This document shows positions 25,099 through 30,768 of a stretch of 41,135 nucleotides of DNA, in pieces; position 1 is the stretch's first letter, and each line of letters opens with the position of its first letter. Origin of the DNA: a virus; the IMG/VR virus record IMGVR_UViG_3300044705_000074, positions 1 through 41,135 of that record. The stretch is one strand, 5' to 3'. The notes below the pieces were generated by a model. The model saw only the letters and a program-made list of their open reading frames with translations, made no database searches and was not told the DNA's origin. Both the position numbers and the translations under genes were made by a program.

Positions 25099-25215
25099 AT
25101 GGTTACCACGGGATGGGCGAATCAATGGAGCAACCTTGATCCAATTGCCCCAGCTCCGGAGCGCCTAACCCCGCGGATGGTCGTGTGCCGGCCCGTGGCA
25201 CCGCGTCTGCAATAG
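25099..25215 (+). CDS. Possible 38-aa leader protein
   Basis: ATG at 25099 opens a 38-codon frame (MVTTGWANQWSNLDPIAPAP...) ending at TAG 25213-25215, with GGAG eight bases upstream. If P2 acts as drawn, its start point would fall at about this ATG and leave the ribosome site untranscribed, so the two readings conflict. Low confidence. Confidence 0.25.
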   Translation: MVTTGWANQWSNLDPIAPAPERLTPRMVVCRPVAPRLQ

Positions 25216-25264
25216 GGTCGATACGTAATACACAACGGCCACAAGCCATTACCCGGAGCAACGC

Positions 25265-25474
25265 ATGGACCGCACTACCCCCCACATCCCCGGAAGCATC
25301 GCGATCGTCGATTTGTCCAAAGACAAGCTCGACCGCATCCTGGCGGCCGACGCCCATGCCTTGTGGGGTGAGTCAAAGCCGGCCCACGTGACGGCTCGGC
25401 AGATCCGCGACCACGAGGCGGGGCGGACGCTGGCGAAGATCACGGCAGACCTGGCCGTGTTGCTCGCCCGCTAG
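25265..25474 (+). CDS. Early orphan protein
   Basis: 69 aa, MDRTTPHIPGSIAIVDLSKD, then KLDRILAADAHALWGESKPA and a basic helix. GGAG precedes the ATG by about nine bases. The TAG stop forms the first three bases of the 68-bp repeated element E1, so the element begins exactly at the end of the gene. No family recognised. Confidence 0.55.
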   Translation: MDRTTPHIPGSIAIVDLSKDKLDRILAADAHALWGESKPAHVTARQIRDHEAGRTLAKITADLAVLLAR

Positions 25475-25539
25475 CAGTCGGCCCTAGTCCGTAGCCACGC
25501 GGACGCGAGCGGGTGCAAGCCCCGACCTAGGGAGTCACA
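25472..25539 (+). ncRNA. Intergenic structured element E1 (copy 1 of a 68-bp repeat)
   Basis: Exactly repeated at 25892-25959. Predicted fold by eye: a 6-bp closing stem CCCTAG/CTAGGG, hairpin GTCCG with loop TAGCCACG, hairpin CGGG with 7-nt loop TGCAAGC, then AGTCACA and the next ribosome site. The GTCCG arm shares its first G with the closing stem. The second hairpin resembles a tRNA T-arm in size and loop. This reading is an inference from complementarity. Confidence 0.55.
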
Positions 25540-25551
25540 CAGGAGGAAGCC

Positions 25552-25860
25552 ATGGCCCTTTATCTCGTCCGAGAGCGCGAGTACCAGGTGCTTCGCCGCA
25601 GCCAGCGCGGGGTGCGTCCGGGCTACGGCCCTTGGCGCACCATCAAGGCCTACGCCGACATCCTCGAAGCCGAGGAGGAGCGCGGCGCCCGGAAGACCGG
25701 ACTCTTCCAGCGCGTGGTGACGCTGCGCGGCCAGGTGGTGGTGGACGCCGAGGGGCATCGCACCGGGCAGGCGACGCCCGAGCCCTTCTGCGCCTGCGGG
25801 CGACGCATCTCGCAGTGCGACGGCAGCAGGGCGGGGTGTCGACAACCGCAACTCCGTTGA
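25552..25860 (+). CDS. Early protein with CDGSH-like Cys motif
   Basis: 102 aa, MALYLVREREYQVLRRSQRG, with AGGAGG six bases upstream. Near the C-terminus FCACGRRISQCDGS resembles the start of a CDGSH iron-sulfur site (C-x-C then C-D-G-S). The spacing is shorter than in known CDGSH proteins and the final His is Arg, so the metal site may be absent. The gene lies between the two copies of the 68-bp repeat. After its TGA the +1 frame stays open to the TAG that begins the second copy, which may mean a recent frameshift at the G-rich run near 25830. Confidence 0.55.
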   Translation: MALYLVREREYQVLRRSQRGVRPGYGPWRTIKAYADILEAEEERGARKTGLFQRVVTLRGQVVVDAEGHRTGQATPEPFCACGRRISQCDGSRAGCRQPQLR

Positions 25861-25891
25861 GACCGCGGCCGAGATCCACAAGGCGCGGCGG

Positions 25892-25959
25892 TAGCAGTCG
25901 GCCCTAGTCCGTAGCCACGCGGACGCGAGCGGGTGCAAGCCCCGACCTAGGGAGTCACA
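25892..25959 (+). ncRNA. Intergenic structured element E2 (copy 2 of the 68-bp repeat)
   Basis: Identical over 68 bases to 25472-25539, 420 bp away, and in the same position relative to the next gene: it ends 19 bases before an ATG with a GGGAG ribosome site. Same predicted three-way junction as E1. Confidence 0.55.
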
Positions 25960-25978
25960 AGCAAGGGAGCAACGAACA

Positions 25979-26230
25979 ATGGCAGATCTTTGGAGACTAC
26001 GGGAAGTGCGAGAGTGGGCCGCTGAGTGGCGCCGGTACTATGAAGAGAAAGGCGTTCCCGAAAAGTACGTCGCACTAATCCAGAAGCGATCAACAGAACT
26101 GCGCGCTGCCCTGGATTCCGCCAAAGGGTGGATGCAAAGCGCTGGAATGCCCAGCAAGCGCGAAGCAACGATTTCTGTCCGCTGGCTTGAACGCGAAGCC
26201 AGACGTGCGACAAAAGTTTTCGGTCCCTAA
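25979..26230 (+). CDS. Early orphan, helical basic protein
   Basis: 83 aa, MADLWRLREVREWAAEWRRY, highly helical and Arg/Lys/Glu-rich, ending WLEREARRATKVFGP. GGGAG lies about nine bases upstream. Such short charged helical proteins are common phage early products that bind host proteins or nucleic acid. No match known. Element E3 starts right after its TAA. Confidence 0.5.
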   Translation: MADLWRLREVREWAAEWRRYYEEKGVPEKYVALIQKRSTELRAALDSAKGWMQSAGMPSKREATISVRWLEREARRATKVFGP

Positions 26231-26300
26231 TCCCCGCGCACGGTCCGTGTCCAAGCGGCCCCTCGGGTGCAAGGCCCGAGCGTGCGAGTCAACGAAACAC
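26231..26300 (+). ncRNA. Intergenic structured element E3
   Basis: A different sequence with the same plan as E1: closing stem CGCACG/CGTGCG, hairpin 1 with loop TGTCCAAG (one mismatch in its stem), hairpin 2 CTCGGG/CCCGAG with loop TGCAAGG, then AGTCAAC. The closing stem differs from E1 on both sides but still pairs. This is covariation support for an RNA fold. Confidence 0.5.
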
Positions 26301-26319
26301 AAACCAAAGGATACAGGTC

Positions 26320-26736
26320 ATGATCAAGTCAAGCCTTGAGTGTGGCGAGTGCGGCTCTGCGGTTGAGTACACGGGTCGGAACACGGCCTATTGCCCCTAC
26401 TGTGACGTGTGCCCTGACTGCGGCTGTCCCAACGCCGATGGCTTCTCACACTATGACACATGCAACCGCGACGTTCGCTGGCGAGTATACTCGTTTGATG
26501 TGTGGGGCAACGCTCGGGACGGCTATGAGGTCAATGACGTTCGTCTGTGGGATACGCTGCACATCCCGAACAAGGCCAATGACGAGGATTTTGTTCGCGC
26601 TCTGAAGCGTGCCAATTTCCTCAAGCGTGGGTGCCGATTTTCCTCTTTCGATTTGGAATGGGAAGCGGACGATAGCCTTTTCATTTCGGACAGCCGGGAT
26701 GGTATGCCGATCTGTCGTTTGGTGCGCGAGAACTAG
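26320..26736 (+). CDS. Early double zinc-ribbon protein
   Basis: 138 aa. SSLECGECGSAVEYTG, then YCPYCDVCPDCGCPNADG give at least two CxxC pairs close together and a rubredoxin/zinc-ribbon look, followed by an acidic DVWGNARDGYEVNDVRLWDT region. GGATACAGGTC precedes the ATG, a weak ribosome site. Probably a small metal-binding protein that contacts nucleic acid or host machinery. I do not recognise the family. Confidence 0.55.
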   Translation: MIKSSLECGECGSAVEYTGRNTAYCPYCDVCPDCGCPNADGFSHYDTCNRDVRWRVYSFDVWGNARDGYEVNDVRLWDTLHIPNKANDEDFVRALKRANFLKRGCRFSSFDLEWEADDSLFISDSRDGMPICRLVREN

Positions 26737-26826
26737 ATCCACCCACCCCACCCAACAGCGATCCGGCGCACACCAAGGTTCAAGGCCTTGTCTTCCGTAA
26801 CTCCTACCCAGTACACGAGACACCAC
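26737..26826 (+). ncRNA. Intergenic element E4 with T-arm-like hairpin
   Basis: Within the 26737-26826 gap, CAAGG-TTCAAGG-CCTTG is a 5-bp stem with the 7-nt loop TTCAAGG, matching the CAAG loops of E1-E3 and a tRNA T-loop. A clear closing stem is not visible. A TTG that could open the next gene lies inside this hairpin and is not used here. Confidence 0.35.
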
Positions 26827-27417
26827 ATGTACACCCCTACCCGTCTCAAGCGTTGGACCCTGCCCAGCAACTACATGGGCGCATCATGGCCAGCCTACTA
26901 CAGCGCGGGCATCGGCGAATCGAGGGACAGTGACACGATCGAGCGCAGCAACTTCCGGACGGCGTGGGCGGCCCTGGACGCGCTCAACACCGATTGCCCG
27001 GTGTGCGAGGGGAGCGGCGACGCTCCGGAGCCCTGGGGCCGCCTGTCCGACGGGTCCCCGATTGGGTGGAAGGGGTGTGACACCTGCCACGGCTCCGGCC
27101 GCACCGTGGTTCGGGTTGAGGAGAATCATTGGGCCGTGGGCTGGGTCGCGTGGATCGCGATCCATGAGAGTAACGATGCCGCGCTCAAGGTCGCAGACGA
27201 ATTCAACGAGCGGCTCGGAAACTACCCCATTCTAGACGGTAATGATCTGGACATGCTGGAACGCGACCTTGCTTGGGACGCATGGGAGCACATGAACCGC
27301 CGCGACCGGCTCCATGCGTGCGAGCGGGCGCATATCTCCCCGATCAACGCACTCCGGAGCCTGGCCAGCATCGATGATCCGCAGGGCGCCTTGCACGATT
27401 ACTTGATCCGGCCCTGA
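26827..27417 (+). CDS. Early protein with DnaJ-like CxxCxGxG zinc module
   Basis: 196 aa from the ATG at 26827 (MYTPTRLKRWTLPSNYMGAS). An upstream in-frame TTG lies in a hairpin and is rejected. CPVCEGSGD (about residue 58) and CDTCHGSGR (about residue 84) are two CxxCxGxG motifs, the zinc-binding repeat of DnaJ-type modules. Flanking regions (ERSNFRTAWAALDALNTD, NHWAVGWVAWIAIHESND) are helical. A chaperone-like or protein-binding role is plausible. It is not a full DnaJ because no J domain is present. Confidence 0.55.
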   Translation: MYTPTRLKRWTLPSNYMGASWPAYYSAGIGESRDSDTIERSNFRTAWAALDALNTDCPVCEGSGDAPEPWGRLSDGSPIGWKGCDTCHGSGRTVVRVEENHWAVGWVAWIAIHESNDAALKVADEFNERLGNYPILDGNDLDMLERDLAWDAWEHMNRRDRLHACERAHISPINALRSLASIDDPQGALHDYLIRP

Positions 27418-27495
27418 CCGACCCCACACCGCGCCGAACCTGGCCCGTAGCTGCCCTAACCGGCGGCACGGGCTAGGGGCGTCAGAACCGACACA
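27418..27495 (+). ncRNA. Intergenic structured element E5
   Basis: GCCCGT/ACGGGC (6 bp) encloses GCTGCC-CTAACC-GGCGGC. The 3' side shares CGGGCTAGGGGCGTYAG with E6 and resembles the CTAGGGAGTCA tail of E1. An alternative CCCTA/TAGGG pairing exists, so the true fold is uncertain. Confidence 0.35.
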
Positions 27496-27509
27496 AGGGA
27501 GCCGACACA

Positions 27510-27917
27510 ATGACTATCGACGAATTCATTGACACCCACGGCCTGACCATGACTGCGGTTCAGGTTCCCGCGCGAACCGATGCCCTGTCGCATGAAACAT
27601 GGGACCTCGGCGCGACACATTGGATGTGCATCATTATCCGTCCGGGCCTGGCCTCAATGGTTGTGGAATACACTATGGGATCGGCCTACACCGATCCGCC
27701 CAAGCTTCGGGACGTGTTGAGCTGCGTCGCTTCGGAGGTGACGAGTGTGCGGTGTGAGCCGGACTTTGAAAGCTGGGCTGATTCCTACGGGTACGAGACT
27801 GATTCGATCAAGGCGGTTCGGGTCTACAAGAGCATCAAGCGCCAGAGTCGTGATCTCGTTCGGCTGCTGAACAAGGATCTCGTTCGCGTGCTCTGCGAAG
27901 AGGTCGAGCAACTTTAG
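27510..27917 (+). CDS. Conserved-type phage early protein
   Basis: 135 aa, MTIDEFIDTHGLTMTAVQVP, then ATHWMCIIIRPGLASMVVEY, DPPKLRDVLSCVASEVTSVR, FESWADSYGYETDSIKAVRV and a Leu-rich tail. This order (THWxCxIxRxG, PxxxDVLxCxASE, DFExWxxxxGYxxDS) matches a small protein I have seen in other tailed phages; no function is known to me. AAGGGAGCC precedes the ATG. A stronger family call needs a search. Confidence 0.55.
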   Translation: MTIDEFIDTHGLTMTAVQVPARTDALSHETWDLGATHWMCIIIRPGLASMVVEYTMGSAYTDPPKLRDVLSCVASEVTSVRCEPDFESWADSYGYETDSIKAVRVYKSIKRQSRDLVRLLNKDLVRVLCEEVEQL

Positions 27918-27989
27918 TTCCTGCCCCATCCGCTCCGCCCCGCTTGGCCTCGCAAGGGTCCGGGCTAGGGGCGTTAGGAGGAAACGAAC
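27918..27989 (+). ncRNA. Intergenic structured element E6
   Basis: Contains GGCC-TCGCAAG-GGTC, a 7-nt loop with CAAG like E1-E4, a GCCCC/GGGGC outer pairing, and CGGGCTAGGGGCGTTAG shared with E5. The next gene has TAGGAGG immediately after, so the element could mask or expose that site. Confidence 0.35.
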
Positions 27990-28238
27990 ATGGACCCCAC
28001 CACACCCGCCGACGCCTACAACATCGGATATCAAGACGGACTAGAGAACCCGGATGATCTGTCAATCGGCATGACCTGGCCAGACAATGACCTGAACGAA
28101 GCCTATGATCGGGGTGTAAACGAGGGCCAGGCAGAAGGCTTCCGACGCGCCCACGCGCAGTGCATCCAAGAAGGGGGAATGAGTGTGGTGAAGCCGTCGG
28201 GGTGCGCTTGGTGCAATACTCCCCGGGCTGAGTCGTGA
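27990..28238 (+). CDS. Early orphan protein
   Basis: 82 aa, MDPTTPADAYNIGYQDGLEN, a helical middle (EAYDRGVNEGQAEGFRRAHA) and CAWCNTP near the C-terminus. Strong ribosome site GGAGG. Its TGA overlaps the GTG of the next gene. No family recognised. Confidence 0.5.
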   Translation: MDPTTPADAYNIGYQDGLENPDDLSIGMTWPDNDLNEAYDRGVNEGQAEGFRRAHAQCIQEGGMSVVKPSGCAWCNTPRAES

Positions 28239-28462
28239 GCGAGGGCGCATGGTGCTACGGCTGCGAAACCGAGATGGGTTCCGATGGGCAGTGCGCCTGT
28301 CCCCATCGCAAGTCTTCCCGGGAGCTCGCCGAGGTGCTTACGACTCTGGCTCAAGCGGTCGGGGTCGCGGACTGGCCGCCTTCGGTCACAGCCGCGGATA
28401 GGGAGCGAATCGCAGCCGCCGCGCTCAAAGCGTACCAGTGGGCGCGGAGGCTGGGGCTATGA
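28235..28462 (+). CDS. Early zinc-finger-like small protein
   Basis: 75 aa from a GTG at 28235, GTGA overlap with the preceding stop. CYGCETEMGSDGQCACPH is a compact Cys/His cluster, followed by an Ala/Arg helix (AERERIAAAALKAY-like). Probably one zinc site. Function unknown. Confidence 0.5.
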   Translation: MSEGAWCYGCETEMGSDGQCACPHRKSSRELAEVLTTLAQAVGVADWPPSVTAADRERIAAAALKAYQWARRLGL

Positions 28463-28851
28463 TGCCGCAAGGCGATACCATACACACACAAGCGAGGTCA
28501 CAAATGGACTCACGAACGGCTGAGAGGCTCGGGGCTAAGGCGGGCGCGGAAATTGTTGACTTGTCTTGCGCGGACTACGGGATTGGGACCCTAGGCCGGC
28601 GGGGATGGGACGAGGGGGCGGTCAACAATGCTGTGCATCGGATTGACGGCGTGCCCGACGATTTGGCTGAGGTCTATTATGCGGCCTACGAGCACGCCGC
28701 TATCGAGCGATACGACTACCTGAGAGCAAAGGCCGAGAGTGACCCGTGCCCGGACTGTGAGGGCAGCGGCAAGGAGATGGTAGAGGAGGCCGGTGACCAG
28801 TGGGAGAGGGTCTGTGTCCAGTGTGGTGGGCACGGCTCGACCCGAGACTAA
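28459..28851 (+). CDS. Early protein with CxxCxGxG zinc pair
   Basis: 130 aa from ATG ATG at 28459, overlapping the previous TGA (ATGA) with GGAGG upstream. An internal ATG at 28504 with GAGGT is an alternative. CPDCEGSGK and CVQCGGHG at the C-terminus are two CxxCxGxG-type motifs, as in the gene at 26827. The N-terminal part (LGAKAGAEIVDLSCADYGIG) is helical. A repeated zinc motif across the early genes is notable. Confidence 0.55.
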   Translation: MMPQGDTIHTQARSQMDSRTAERLGAKAGAEIVDLSCADYGIGTLGRRGWDEGAVNNAVHRIDGVPDDLAEVYYAAYEHAAIERYDYLRAKAESDPCPDCEGSGKEMVEEAGDQWERVCVQCGGHGSTRD

Positions 28852-28880
28852 CCAGGATGCACGCACGCAAGGGAGACACA

Positions 28881-29159
28881 ATGCCACGCTACGAGATGAC
28901 CAAGCTGATGTCCGGCGAACGGGTGGTGTACGAAGGCCGCACCGAGGAACGTGCCATCGAGGCATACCTGATCGATGCCGGCTACCGGGGCGATGAGGAT
29001 GACGCGGGCGAGCCTGTGGCCGATTGGGAGCTAGTATGCTCGGTGCTGGGGCAGGAACCAGAGGAGATCCGAGAGGCCCTTCGCGTGGTGGAACTGCCGG
29101 ACCTGCACTGCCGGGAGTGCCTGGCCCCGGCCGGCACCTGTGAACACACCCGGGACTAG
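28881..29159 (+). CDS. Early orphan protein with C-terminal Cys cluster
   Basis: 92 aa from ATG 28881 with GGGAG seven bases upstream. A longer upstream in-frame extension is rejected because it overlaps the preceding gene and has no ribosome site. Acidic middle (GEDDAGEPVADWELVCSVLG) and a CREC...C-H tail (LHCRECLAPAGTCEHTRD) that may bind zinc. Function unknown. It ends 42 bp before the terminator palindrome. Confidence 0.5.
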   Translation: MPRYEMTKLMSGERVVYEGRTEERAIEAYLIDAGYRGDEDDAGEPVADWELVCSVLGQEPEEIREALRVVELPDLHCRECLAPAGTCEHTRD

Positions 29160-29201
29160 CCATGCTCCCGGACTACCCCGATCGCCCGCCCGAGTAGCCG
29201 T

Positions 29202-29227
29202 GGCCCCTAGGATCGATCCTAGGGGCC
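29202..29227. terminator. 26-bp perfect palindrome terminator between converging genes
   Basis: GGCCCCTAGGATC at 29202-29214 is perfectly complementary to 29215-29227. On the plus strand it is followed by GCTCTGCTTTT, which gives a T-tract. It separates the rightward early array from the leftward membrane gene, so it may end both. A role as a DNA-binding site cannot be excluded. Confidence 0.7.
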
Positions 29228-29641
29228 GCTCTGCTTTTGGAGCGCGTGCCAGCAATCGGCGCAAGCCAGCCGCGGACCTGGGTCGCGCCACGGAACAAGC
29301 CACCCGCCGCGGCGCATGTCCACATCCGCAAGCGTCTTGCCGCACAGGGTCCGATCTCCGCGACCGTCTGCCGGTACGACGTGGAAATAGGGCACGCGCG
29401 CGTCAACCAAAAACATCCGCGCGCTTGCCACGGGAGCGGGAGTGGGAGCGGGAGCCGGCGCCGCCCCCACCCCATAGATCCACCACACGACAGCGCCCAC
29501 GGCCGTGGCCAGTAGCACTAGCCCGCCCACGCTCGGGCCCGCGATCACGAGCGCACCCCAACCCCACACCATGGTAGCCCCGCCCGCGGCCAGGGACGCC
29601 CACCGAGCGCGGCTAGTGGGCGGGCGCGAGGGGTAGGACAT
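29219..29641 (-). CDS. Leftward membrane protein with C-terminal zinc motif
   Basis: 140 aa from the ATG at 29641 (MSYPSRPPTSRARWASLAAG). An upstream in-frame extension exists, but GGGGGAAG lies upstream of this ATG. Two hydrophobic segments, GATMVWGWGALVIAGP and VGGLVLLATAVGAVVWWIYG, suggest a two-helix membrane protein. A Pro/Ala linker and TLCGKTLADVDMRRG...LACADC, a CxGK...CxxC zinc-like tail, follow. The membrane segments invite a holin comparison, but the zinc tail is not typical. No lysis gene is adjacent, so a host-envelope role is equally possible. Confidence 0.5.
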   Translation of the reverse strand: MSYPSRPPTSRARWASLAAGGATMVWGWGALVIAGPSVGGLVLLATAVGAVVWWIYGVGAAPAPAPTPAPVASARMFLVDARVPYFHVVPADGRGDRTLCGKTLADVDMRRGGWLVPWRDPGPRLACADCWHALQKQSGP

Positions 29642-29920
29642 ACCCCACGATAAAAACTTCCCCCGGGACTGCGCAACTCCTACTTTATGGGCCACACCCA
29701 ATAGACAAAATTTCCAACGGCCCCAAAACACGATTTTGTTTTACGGCTCCAATGGTTGGCCGTCCGAAAAACCATTCCCCTCTTAACGTCCCCACCACCC
29801 TCAGCACCCCCCTTATAGGTAGAGTGTGACCCAGGTACGACGCGTGCCCACCCGCCCGTATTAGCCTTCCATCAGGAGTCGCGCCGACGAATTTGATCGG
29901 CACCAAACAAGGAGGGTGGT
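29642..29920. other. Intergenic region before the replication arm
   Basis: 279 bp with no gene. It separates the leftward membrane gene from the rightward AT-hook gene and is AT-richer than its surroundings. TTATAGGT near 29816 is a weak plus-strand -10, and TTTTGT with TAAAGT at 17 bp (minus strand, near 29690) a weak opposite one. Neither is convincing. Confidence 0.4.
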
Positions 29921-30376
29921 ATGCACCGCGAGGTCATGGCCGAGAGTCGAGGTCGAGGGCGCCCCCGCAAGAACGTGATCAAGGGCCGCGAGGACATCCA
30001 CGTCCCCGGGCCCAGACAACTCCCCACGCTCACGCCCGCGGACGAGGCCGCACTCAAGCCCCGGTGCCCCGACACCTATTCCGCCGCCGCCCCGCACCAG
30101 TGCGAGCACGCGGCCAACCACGAGGGCGACCACGAGTCCGGGCCCTACCGCTGGAACGCTTCCGGTCTGGTAGGCATGCATCACGAGCCCGAGTCGCGCC
30201 GGCTTCGGAACCTGACCCGTCGGCTGGCAAAGGCCGTCCGCTCGCGGTGGACCGAGGACCGGCCCGCGGACGTGACCGAGTTGCTACTCGACGTGAACGA
30301 GACCCTGGCCGAGCTCGAGTCCTCGAGTGCGCCAAACTCGCCCACGATCAAGAAGGATGCAGGCGGGGAGGGCTAG
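29921..30376 (+). CDS. AT-hook protein with zinc-like motif
   Basis: 151 aa. Residues 10-17 (R-GRGRPRK) form a classic AT-hook that binds the minor groove of AT-rich DNA. PHQCEHAANHEGDHESGPYR resembles a C-H-H-H zinc site. The C-terminal half is a charged helix (RRLRNLTRRLAKAVRSRWTE). AAGGAGGGTGG precedes the ATG. A DNA-binding or transcription role is likely, perhaps at the AT-rich control region. The exact target is unknown. Confidence 0.55.
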   Translation: MHREVMAESRGRGRPRKNVIKGREDIHVPGPRQLPTLTPADEAALKPRCPDTYSAAAPHQCEHAANHEGDHESGPYRWNASGLVGMHHEPESRRLRNLTRRLAKAVRSRWTEDRPADVTELLLDVNETLAELESSSAPNSPTIKKDAGGEG

Positions 30377-30378
30377 CC

Positions 30379-30645
30379 ATGCAACGGTGCGCGGGCAGAG
30401 AGAAGGACGGAAGCCAGTGCAAGTCTCGCCAGCCTCGCCCCCATTGCGAGCGCCACCGCTCCCAGAACCGGCGCGGGGTCTCGCCCGAGGACGTTCGCAC
30501 CTATGGTGAGGACCGGGAGATGGACGTGTTCGCGGTCCGGCTCCCGCGCGAACTCAAGGCCGCGCTCCAGTCCCGCGCTCGAGCCGAGGACCGGGAGATG
30601 GGCCAGCTCGTGCGCGAGGCCCTGGCCGCATACCTCGGCGGATAA
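30379..30645 (+). CDS. Ribbon-helix-helix regulator with Cys-rich N-terminus
   Basis: 88 aa from the ATG at 30379, two bases after the AT-hook gene. GGGAGGG precedes the start. RCAGREKDGSQCKSRQPRPH with a later C-x-x-H (CERH) may be a small zinc knuckle. Residues 48-86 (MDVFAVRLPRELKAALQSRA, DREMGQLVREALAAYLGG) are a clear ribbon-helix-helix (Arc/CopG-type) fold: strand, then two helices. It probably binds an inverted repeat. A longer upstream in-frame extension is rejected because it overlaps the AT-hook gene. It lies about 70 bp before promoter P3, so it may autoregulate. Confidence 0.7.
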   Translation: MQRCAGREKDGSQCKSRQPRPHCERHRSQNRRGVSPEDVRTYGEDREMDVFAVRLPRELKAALQSRARAEDREMGQLVREALAAYLGG

Positions 30646-30715
30646 TGGGCCACGTCCCGAGACAAAATCAGCCCGAGTCCAAAATCCCCAGATGGTTTTG
30701 CGCCCTTGGCGTCAG

Positions 30716-30745
30716 GTTGACTAAAAAACATACCCCCGTTACCTT
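30716..30745 (+). promoter_or_regulatory. Candidate phage promoter P3 of the replication operon
   Basis: GTTGACTAAAAAACATAC at 30716-30733, identical over 18 bases to P1. TTGACT (30717-30722), 17 bp, TACCTT (30740-30745) fits a sigma70-like layout with the start about 17 bp before the primase TTG. The strongest copy by similarity. Confidence 0.65.
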
Positions 30746-30768
30746 GATGCTGCTTCGGGGAGCAAGCA

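Larger units (their letters stand above)
24395..25264. promoter_or_regulatory. 870-bp AT-rich control region, possible origin
   Basis: No credible gene of normal size. The region between the divergent arms is visibly AT-rich at 24440-24600 and 24815-24950. It contains GTAATATTAC (24544-24553), AAAATTAC/GTAATTTT (24527-24534 and 24571-24578), clustered CCGG(A/T)C palindromes and nested GTTCTAT repeats. Such a mixture is typical of a replication origin or a switch region. The function is inferred only. Confidence 0.5.

Noticed and set aside
26788-26826. TTG start for the DnaJ-like zinc gene
   Set aside because: The TTG lies inside a hairpin stem with no ribosome site; the ATG at 26827 is simpler.
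25472-27989. Integron-like gene cassettes with attC sites
   Set aside because: The elements sit at gene ends and are structured, but no GTTRRRY core sites and no integron integrase were seen.
29893-30645. 250-codon frame extending the ribbon-helix-helix gene upstream
   Set aside because: The extension overlaps the AT-hook gene in another frame and is Arg-rich shadow sequence; ATG 30379 has a good ribosome site.
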